NCBI GenBank assembly: GCA_017893485.1
Contig: CM030368.1
Span: 179,657,654-179,721,653, forward strand
Direction: 5' to 3'
Source: Hemerocallis citrina
Taxonomy: Eukaryota > Streptophyta > Magnoliopsida > Asparagales > Asphodelaceae
DNA: 64,000 bases
The notes under the pieces were generated by a model. That model did no database searches. It was not told the origin of the DNA and was given only the letters and a program-made list of their open reading frames with translations. Both the position numbers and the translations under genes were made by a program. Below are positions 56,141 to 64,000 of this stretch, piece by piece. The stretch's first letter is position 1; every line of letters starts with the position of its first letter.

Positions 56141-56776
56141 CTAGCTCAAATGGTGCCATCTTGTAGGAACTCTTCGATATCGATGCAGTCCCTGGCTGAA
56201 CCTCAATAACGAATTCCACGTCCCTATCTGGGGGTAGCCCAGGCAACTCCTTTGGAAACACATCCAAAGTTCCCGTACTACTAGAGGCACAGCCTCACAG
56301 CCTATGTGCAACTCCATAGCATAAGTCTCTTGATCAACTGCAGTCTTAGCTCGGCCAAGGGGTGTCTCCCAAGAATAGAACTCAAACTCTGTGTGACCTG
56401 GGATTCTGAATTCCACTTTCTTGACTCGGCAATCTATGACAGCTTGGGACTCACCCAACAAATCCACACCGAGAATGATGTCGAATCCCGAATTTCCAAT
56501 TACGATCAGGCCAGCCTTGAAATCTGTGCCACCAATAACCATGGGACTCTGCTTACACTCCCCGGAACAGACGACAACACCGCCACCTGTAGCAATGTTC
56601 CAAGCCACTGGCATGACACTGCACTCCAACTGATGTCGATCTACAAAGCGGGAAGATATGAAAGAATGGGTCACCCCGGAATTAACATGAGCGGGAAAAG
56701 AACGAACTAGGATAATACCTAAGATAGAGTCAAAAAGCAAGGAAAAAGGAATGACAATTAAGGAGTAAAGAATAAG
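56141..56776 (-). pseudogene. Outer chromovirus aspartic protease region
   Basis: The motif reads HVNSGVTHSFISSRFV where DSGATHSFI is usual, so the catalytic Asp has become Asn. GFDIILGVDLLGESQAVIDC is the second conserved block. The region then shifts frame before reaching RT. Its 5' side is cut by the hAT-like insertion at 56777. Confidence 0.8.
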
Positions 56777-57698
56777 TAGGGTGGACAACTATTATCCGAA
56801 CCGACCAATCCAAACCAATCCAACCTGAACCGACCGGTTTTTAACCGAACCAATTGGGGGTTTGGATTGGCTCGGTTCTTGATCTTCAAAAACCAACTGG
56901 ACTGGTTCGGTTGTTGGATGGGGCTTTCAAAAAACCAATGAAACCGAACCGACCGTACCTCTATGTATAAGTCCATAAAAAATATAGTTCTCCTTTAATT
57001 TCTTGAATATAAAAATAGTCATTTCTCATTTTCTTGGAGATACAAACAGTCTTCTTTAATTTCTTTAATACAAACCGAGCAATTGTTCTAGCTATGTTTT
57101 GATTTTCCATAATCCTATGTGTTATGTTGTTGAGAAATACTTGATTTACAATGTGGCCCAACTTAATAGAATCATGAAGTTGATGTAACATTTAGTAGTT
57201 ACTTTTATCAAGTCAAGTAGAAATTGTAATCTAAATATTTTTTTATTGTACCTGAAATTCAATTAGCTGTGGTTATTTAATGTTTCTTTTATGATAATAA
57301 ACTAAGATTACAGAAGTATGCAAGTGAAAAAGTAGTTTATCTCACCCATTTAAACGTCATAATCTCAAACAATTAGTACAGAATTTATTAACAACTTGTG
57401 GTTTTATGAATCTTCATTTTAAATTTATTTCTATATAACAAATAGCAGGTTGTTTCTTAAGTTTGATTGATATTGATCTTTTAAATTTCAACAAAATTAT
57501 GAATGATGTTGAAGGTGAAAAGTAGCACGCCAAACCGACCATCCAATCCAATCCAAACCGAGCATAATCGGCTTGGATGGAAACCGATCCAATTAAGGTT
57601 CGGATTGGTTGCGGATGAGAAAATTAAAAAACAGATCTTCTTTGGATCGTTGGTGGATGGTCCATATTAGGTCGGATACCGACCGATGCCCATCCCTA
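56777..57698. mobile_element. 922-bp hAT-like non-autonomous DNA transposon with 8-bp TSD
   Basis: Left end TAGGGTGGACAACTATTATC, right end (reverse complement) TAGGGATGGGCATCGGTCGG. Flanks AGAATAAG (56769-56776) and AGAATAAC (57699-57706), one mismatch in 8. Both ends are rich in AACCGACC/CCAATCC words in subterminal position, as is common for hAT binding sites. The interior is AT-rich and has no transposase. Confidence 0.85.
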
Positions 57699-57706
57699 AG
57701 AATAAC

Positions 57707-58967
57707 AATGCAGGAAAGATAATATGAATGAACAGAGCAAGATAATAAAGAAGCAAAGGAAATAACAAAACAATAAAATTCAAAATACCTGCAATGAGTC
57801 CTTCTGCCATCTTAGCTTCTTCAGATGTCAGGTTGTAAGCCTGACCTCTCCTGGGAGCAGCGGTCCTCTAACCGACGATCTGACGCTGAGGGGGAAGCGG
57901 TGGCCTTACCGGACCACGAGTTGGTGCTTCCGTCTGAACTGGACCCCCGGCTGGAAGAGCCATCCTCCTCTGCGAGCAATCCCGTACTGAGTGGTCAGCA
58001 GTGCCAAAGCCAAAACAACGGCGATTGGCTCGCCTGCACTCTCTGTGCACATGCCCCGGTATTTGGTAGAAGTCACAGAAACCATCACTCTGCAGGGCGG
58101 CAGGAGGGTAGGGAGTCGTCCTAACAAGATGGGCTGAGACTGGCCTCCGAATCGGCCCACCAGAAGGCCTAACAACAGAAGCAGCAGCGGGGTACTGAAC
58201 AGCTCGCTGGGAAAGAGCCAACCTGTTACGAGCCTGCTCCTGAGTTTGAGCTGCCTCAAGAGCCTCAGCGTAATAAGTATGAAGGCGAAGGGAAACAAGA
58301 TGCATCTGAATATCTCGCTCAAGCCCCAATAGGAATCTCCAGGCCCTATCCTTTTCGTTTGCCACCAAAGCGGCTGTAGAACGGCTAAGCCTGGTGAATT
58401 CTATCGTGTACTCTTCCACTGATCTGGCACCATGTTCGAAGAGAGTCTCATGTTATAACATCGCATGAACAATATGTAACAAAATTTCAAAACACAGCAC
58501 AAACCGACCAACCTGCTTTAGGGTGAGAAATTGTTGCTCTATCTCAACCCGAGTGCTGCTGGGAAAGAACTTCTCTAAGAAGCTCCTGCTGAACGTGGTC
58601 CAAGCAACAGGCCGCTCGAGCCGCTCGGACTCAGCCCTCCACCATGTGTGGGCGAGGTCCACCAACTATATGCTCACCACATCCACACGATCGGCGTCAG
58701 CAACTCTTGCTACCAACAACAACTGCTCTGTCCTGATCAACCACTTTCGTCCTATAGCGACGTCTCAGTGCCAGAGAATTTGTCAGGGTGCAGCCTTATG
58801 AAGTATGCAATTGTACCCGGATGAGGAGGAAGAGCTGCCTGCGTGGGCACAACGGGAGTCACTGTGGTTCTGCTACATGTGAACAGCTGCTCTAACACAT
58901 TCGTAACAGCCTCTAGTCGAGGATGTTCCTCTTGAGGCCGAGAAGTGGAGGGACCTCTGCAATCCAT
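57707..58967 (-). pseudogene. gag: Outer chromovirus Gag
   Basis: Probable ATG at 58967 (MDCRGPSTSRPQ). AYFIRLHPDKFSGTE follows, then DLAHTWWRAESERLERPVAW, FLEKFFPSSTRVEIEQQFLT, EEYTIEFTRLSR and DIQMHLVSLRLHTYYAEALE. The nucleocapsid has two CCHC knuckles, each with one Cys changed (CDFYQIPGHVHREC, CFGFGTADHSVRDC). Broken into three frames by stops near 58452, 58665 and 58752. Confidence 0.85.
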
Positions 58968-59118
58968 GGTCTGCACAAATCCGAAAAACAATTAGCATCC
59001 AGATCAAGTTGATTATCATTTGTTCATGTAATGCATGATCTGTTTACTGTTGAGCAAATCTTGATCGAGCCAAACTTGTTTAACATATTAGTCAAGCTTA
59101 TACATTAGCCAAACCTGA

Positions 59119-59130
59119 GCTCTGATACCA
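59119..59130 (-). promoter_or_regulatory. Primer-binding site of the outer chromovirus
   Basis: Minus strand TGGTATCAGAGC. Ten bases separate it from the assumed LTR edge at 59141, longer than usual, so the LTR boundary is less sure than the others. Confidence 0.8.
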
Positions 59131-59140
59131 CTAAAAACTT

Positions 59141-62100
59141 TGTCATGCCTTGCTTCCTAAAAAGGAATACGAAGTACGGATACGCAACAAAAGTCTAGCG
59201 AATGGTTTTCACCATTCACGAGCTGTAAGGATCTTTACAACAATACACAGTAATAAACAAGAATAAACAGGAAATAAGCAACCACGCATGCATGAATAAA
59301 TTTCTAAATCAACAGAATTTACTTGAAACAAAAATACTTAATCTTAAATAAACCAGATCTGGAAAGAACGAGTTATAAGTTCTGGGACAAAGTGCCCAAT
59401 ACAAGATTCAAGTAGCAAAAATACAATATATTCAAAACAGGGAAATAATCTCAAGCAGGAACTCTAGGCAAGCCTAGAACACTTGGTCACTTACTCCTTC
59501 GGGCAGCTGGTCACCAAAGTCTGCAAATTGACAATTTGGAGGAGAAGGAAAAGAAATAACACGCCCGTCAGTGCAAGTTACGGGCCGCATGTAGTGCAGG
59601 CAACAAGTACGAAACATATAAAGAAAATACAAAGTAGCAACAAAAGAAAATACTGAAATAAGCATGGAAGGAATGTAACAGAAAAACAGAGTAACTAACT
59701 TTAAAACCAAGGATCAGAATCAAGTGACATGATTAGATAACATGGTACAGGTAACATGTAGCAGGTGTCAAGTAGCACGCAAGCAGGTAAACATGTAACA
59801 GGTGTCAGGTAGCATGTACAGGTAACAGAAATGTGCAAGTGATCATATTATTCTCAAGTCTTGTATTTAATCCTATCTATGTAGCACTTCATGCATCCCA
59901 AAATTTACCACAGGGTTGCTACATACATGCAAGTTACGTTTAGATCTAGTGGTGGATTTCTATAAGGCCGTGTACTCAGGCGTCTTGTAACACGTAACAA
60001 GTTTATGAATAAGGTAGTAGTATAAATGGTTCATGAATCAATAGTAATATAACATATTCATGAATCAATAGTAAAATAACAAGTTCATGAATCGAATAAT
60101 AGTATAACAGGTTCATGAATCAATAATAGTATAACAGGTTCATGAATCGAATAATATTATAACAGGTTCATGAATCAATAATATAACAGGTTCATGAATC
60201 AATAATATAACAGTTTCATGAATCACTAATATAACAGGTTCATGAATCAAGCATCAAGTGGGAAATATGGGCCCCCTTCCGAGTACACTTACCTATATTG
60301 TCCTCAACTAAGGTCTTTTCCTTAACCCCGAATTGTTTACTTGTTATTATTATCAAAGCAGGCATATACATGCACAAACAGGACAAGAAAAGTATGGCAA
60401 GAATAAGAGACAGGTTCAGATTGGATAGAAGACAGAAGACATGAACGGGTGACAAAACAACTCATAATAGGCTAGGACAACGAGACTTTCAATTCTAGAT
60501 AGCAGGACAATGCTGCACCAAATCTGAGATCTCCGTTGTCACAAGAGCGCAAATCTGGATCCATCAGAAAATCTAGAAACTAGACTCTCAGCCAAATCCA
60601 GTGCATATACACAAGTCATATAACAAGTACATTCAAAACAGCGTTTTACACATAATTCATGTTCAGCCAGAAATCGTAAAGTTTTACTTACAAGCATGAA
60701 AATGGTATAAAAACACACTAATTAAATCTAAGAAAAATCTGGATGGTTTTCCAGTATGTCTAGTATCAGTATATAAAATTTCATAAAATTCCATTATAGC
60801 TAGCATAGTTAATTTAATTTGGAAAACAAAATGATGCAGTAAATTTATGAATCTGCAATCTTAGACACAACAGTACCAAAACAGCGATAAATCACAAAAT
60901 ACAACTCGTAACTCAAATCTGTCAAAAGGTTTGTAAAATATAAATACTAGGCAATATTTCATATTCACAAAGTTTAAATCAAAAGTTAATGGAATCAGGT
61001 TGAAAATAGAGTTCTTCACTGAACAACATGCAGTTTGACAATTATATGACTAGTTTCATAAGCATGAAATAAGTTATGAAAGTCATTAAACAAATCTGCA
61101 AAAATTAGGGATTGATCCCAGTCATGTCTAGATATACCCATAAAAATATTGAATCCAAGTTTTACTTTTAACACCAGTTTTAAAATAAATAAACATACAG
61201 CAATCTCGTAAAACAAAAATCTGGAAATTTCAACACAGCTGTAGTAAAATAGCAATAACTCACACATCAAAAATCGAAATTGAGATTTGTAGAAAGTTCT
61301 AAAAAATAGACAATGAGGCCAACGAATCATATTCAAAAAATAATTGAATTTACTAAGATTAACAGGGTCTAAAATACTGAACCAAAATAGGGCAGCAGCA
61401 AAATGAAATCTCTTTTCATGCATTTAATCAAACAACTCATATGCAATAGATCCAAATTAAGGTATGATGTAAAATATGATATATTAGATATTCAAAACAA
61501 TAAGGTATGGGTATTTAACAAGTCTACCACAAGTCAACACATATAATACACCGAGCATGCAATAAATACACAACCTATCATAGATCACGAAAACATATAT
61601 GCATACATCAAGAGTCTAGCTAGATCTAGTTTATTTTCATGTAGTGTGTGTGACAACTTAGGATGATGGATCAAGACTACGAATGGATCAATGAACGAAA
61701 TCAAGATTTATCAAGAGCTCTTCCTGAGAATGAACACAAAACAAGAGCGAGACTACATGCAGTATTCTGTACTTATATACAAACAAAGATTATACAAGTT
61801 ACTTACCTCGGGGTAGATGACGAATCCAACGAAACGAGAATGGCGAGAATGGATCCTGGGCGACGAACACAACAACACGTGCAAATCTCAACGCACGTGC
61901 AACACACCGGCACGAATTCCAAAGCACGAGCAACACACCAACATAGCAACGACAAGTCAGTAACAGCGAGGACAGGGATACTCGGCGGCGAGACGGCGTG
62001 CGGTGGTCAATTGGGTAAAGCTCAGGGGATCTGCGACGAGGGGAGGCAGGAGGCAGGATCGGAGGTGGCGCTGTCGAGGGTAGCTGACGGCAGGGAGGCG

Positions 62101-62758
62101 ACCCGACGGCAGCATCGAGGGCAGTCGATGGGGATCGGCTGTCGACTAGGGCGAGGGCTCGACAAATAGGGGGAAGCCGACGTCGAGACAAGACATCGAG
62201 GTGACAAGGATGAAGAACAGTTGGGGGGGGGGGCAGTGGGTTTAGGGTGTAGCATGGGGAAGAAGGGGAGATCAGGAAAGATGAGATGAGCGGGAGGTTG
62301 GAGGTGTTGGAGGTAGGGGATGACGTATAGCGGCTAGGGTTAGGAGGATGATTAGGTTAAGATAGTGATTAGGGTTAGGGTTAAAGAGGGGATTAAATAG
62401 GAGATGAATTAGGGTTAAGGGGGTAAACGGGTTATTGGGTGTTGGGTTAAATATCCAATAAGAGATATTTAGGGTTTTAGGGTAGGATTGGATCCAATAG
62501 GGTAGGAAGCAAAAGATAATTAATTAGACCATGAAATAAATAAATTGGGATTAAACAATGCATCCAGAGATAAATAATTGGCAGAAAAATTGAATCAAGA
62601 AGATTGAAATCATAGACGACAAAAACAATAGATGAATTTATATTGAGAATAAAGAACAAATACTCGATCCAGAAGAATGAAAGAATACAATCAGATAGAA
62701 TACACTGGAAAGATAAATACAGTACAAAAATACAAGAAAAGGGGATACAGGAGTTACA
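59141..62758 (-). mobile_element. 5' LTR of the outer chromovirus, about 3.6 kb
   Basis: TGTCATGCCTTGC...GGAGTTACA, with its right half (60307-62758) matching the 3' LTR. The left half carries minisatellites (59730-59830 and 60000-60250). The GC-rich block at 61960-62200 and TATA-like TATTTAA near 62390-62400 (minus) correspond to the 3' LTR promoter. The frame at 61663-62169 is not a gene. Confidence 0.82.
60000..60250. repeat. Minisatellite AACAGGTTCATGAATCAATA, about 9 copies
   Basis: Units of 22-31 bp around GTTCATGAATCAATA(ATAGT)ATAACA run through 60000-60250, the shorter ones toward the right. A second short array with ACATGTA(A/G)CAGGTGTCA(A/G)GTAGCA lies at 59730-59830. Both are in the part of the 5' LTR that the 3' LTR lacks. 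Confidence 0.8.
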
Positions 62759-64000
62759 TTTATTTTTATATATAGGTACTAACGTACTTTTTCTTCATTC
62801 ATCGGGCATCTTTTTATTCCTCAAAATTCCATTAAATAATTTTGTTAGCCAACCCACTTACATCACCAAGACACTTCCAAACTTCAATGGATATATCATC
62901 CGGTCCTAAAGCTTTTCATATTTTCATCATTCCTAAAGCATTTCGTACCTCCGAGGTCCTAATTCAATGGAAAAATATATGCTCTAGACTCTCCCTTGAG
63001 TCCTCTGTATTTAAGTTTCCCACAACATTTTTATTTAATAACTTCTCTAAGGAATTTCGCTATCTTTCCTTAATTTCCTCATCTTTTACTAAGATTCTTG
63101 AATCCTCGCTCTTAATACACCTAATTGTATCCAGATCTTTTGTTTTTCTATCCCTTTGTTTAGAAAACTTATAAATGTTATTTTCTCCTTATTTTGTTCC
63201 TAATTTCTAGTATAAATCATCATAAACTTTTTCTTTTGCATCTCTTACTGCTTTCTTAACTTCTTTTCTAACGGTCTTATATCTCTCCAAATCATCTTTA
63301 TTTCTACTCTTTTGCCATATTTGATGGTTGATCTTTTTTCTCTCACAATATTTTGGATTTCTTCTTGCCACCACCATGTTTCTTTATTTAGAAACCCTCT
63401 ACCCTTACAATTTTTAAGTACCTCCTTTGAAATTTCTCTTATATACGTAGCCATTTTAGTCAACATTATATTTGTCTCCCCTTTCAAATTCCATGAAGCT
63501 CCTTTAAGGACTTCATCTCTAAAATATTCTAGTTTCTCTCCCTTCAAGTTCCACCACCTAATTCTTGGGTTCCTAGTCTCCTTCTTTGCACATATGTGTT
63601 TTTCAATCTTAACATCCAATACCATTAATCTATGTCCAAGTTCAACGTTAGCCAGATTAGTCAACATTTATATGTTTCGATGCAACAACAAGATGTTATT
63701 TGTAACAAGTAGTTTTGTGCGTGAGGTTAAACATTCTCCCGATATAACTTTACAATCTTTACATGTCAAGCAATCCACCTTTCTAGTGATGAAAAAATCA
63801 ACCTGGTTCCTATTTGCCCCACTTTTAAAGGTTATCAAATGTTCATCCATCTTCATAAAATAAGTATTTACTAGTATAAGATAATACGAAGCCGAAAAAT
63901 CTAATAAAGCATCTCCACCATCGTTCTTATTTCCAAATCCATGTCCTCCATGCACACTCTCATATCTCATGTTATCTCCTCCTACATATCCATTGAAATC
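62759..64000 (-). pseudogene. RTE-type LINE: endonuclease C-part and start of RT, interrupted at 62758
   Basis: From the right edge: YESVHGGHGFGNKND and [20 protein letters not shown] (apurinic endonuclease C-part), a stop at 63668, then [39 protein letters not shown], and the RT start DE*RKSTLVPIYKNK ending at 62760. The motifs are those of the plant LINE endonuclease-RT of the RTE clade. The tail of the RT is cut by the 5' LTR of the outer chromovirus. The rest of the endonuclease lies beyond base 64000. Many stops; inactive. Confidence 0.82.

Larger units (their letters stand above)
40241..62758 (-). mobile_element. Outer chromovirus (Ty3/gypsy), degenerate, split by two later insertions
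   Basis: The minus-strand order from the right is 5' LTR 59141-62758, primer site, gag, (hAT insertion), protease, RT, RNase H, integrase N-half, (inner chromovirus), integrase C-half, chromodomain, 3' LTR 40241-42668. The element interrupts a LINE at 62759. The 3' LTR lacks about 1.17 kb found at the start of the 5' LTR, so its left side has been deleted or replaced, and no matching target duplication is available there. Without the insertions the element would be about 11 kb. Confidence 0.88.

Noticed and set aside
40241..62758. Endogenous pararetrovirus or env-bearing retrovirus
   Set aside because: Integrase, chromodomain and LTRs with tRNA-iMet primer sites are present. No movement or coat protein and no envelope-like frame were found.
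63312..63863. 183-codon + strand frame near the right end
   Set aside because: Antisense of the LINE endonuclease region, whose minus-strand motifs are clear.

Overview
The window is plant nuclear DNA, very probably from a dicot with a repeat-rich genome. The evidence is one recognisable plant gene with GT-AG introns, plant lineages of LTR retrotransposon (Tat, chromovirus, copia), tRNA-iMet primer sites (TGGTATCAGAGC) and 5-bp target duplications. No bacterial, organellar or viral genes, rRNA, tRNA or CRISPR arrays were found. Well over three quarters of the window is transposable element.

Layout. 1-7000 (+): a Ty3/gypsy Tat element (gag, protease, RT, RNase H, second RNase H, truncated integrase). 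It runs straight into a 54-bp tandem array and then a 224-bp array. 7001-8941 (-): the head of a second Tat element (decayed gag, primer site, 630-bp LTR), facing the first. 9218-9362: a hairpin. 10008-34209 (-): one 2-oxoglutarate/Fe(II) dioxygenase gene (SRG1-like). Exons 2-4 lie at 10.0-11.2 kb and exon 1 at 33.9-34.2 kb. The splice phases fit, so intron 1 would be 22.7 kb.

Intron 1 holds a telomere-motif MITE, a copia head, and a three-LTR gypsy composite (LTRs A, B, C of about 3 kb, minus strand). A 3.1-kb solo LTR sits inside the composite's non-coding interior and a 4.5-kb copia element sits inside LTR B. The intron also holds a truncated Tat-type LTR that carries a 493-bp DNA transposon.

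34.9-39.5 kb is a cluster of inverted-repeat elements built from short palindromes. It includes two copies of one family in opposite orientation. A fragment of a second dioxygenase 3' end follows at 39.7 kb.

40.2-62.8 kb (-): a degenerate chromovirus with about 3.6-kb LTRs. It is split in its integrase by a younger complete chromovirus (43726-54360, TSD TTAGT) and between gag and protease by a 922-bp hAT-like element. The outer chromovirus is itself inserted in an RTE-type LINE that runs off the right edge (62759-64000).

Apart from the dioxygenase, no gene looks functional. The retroelement reading frames carry stops, frameshifts, deletions and catalytic-residue changes. Coordinates of terminal repeats and target duplications were read directly from the sequence. 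Family names rest on recognised protein motifs, and no database search was run.
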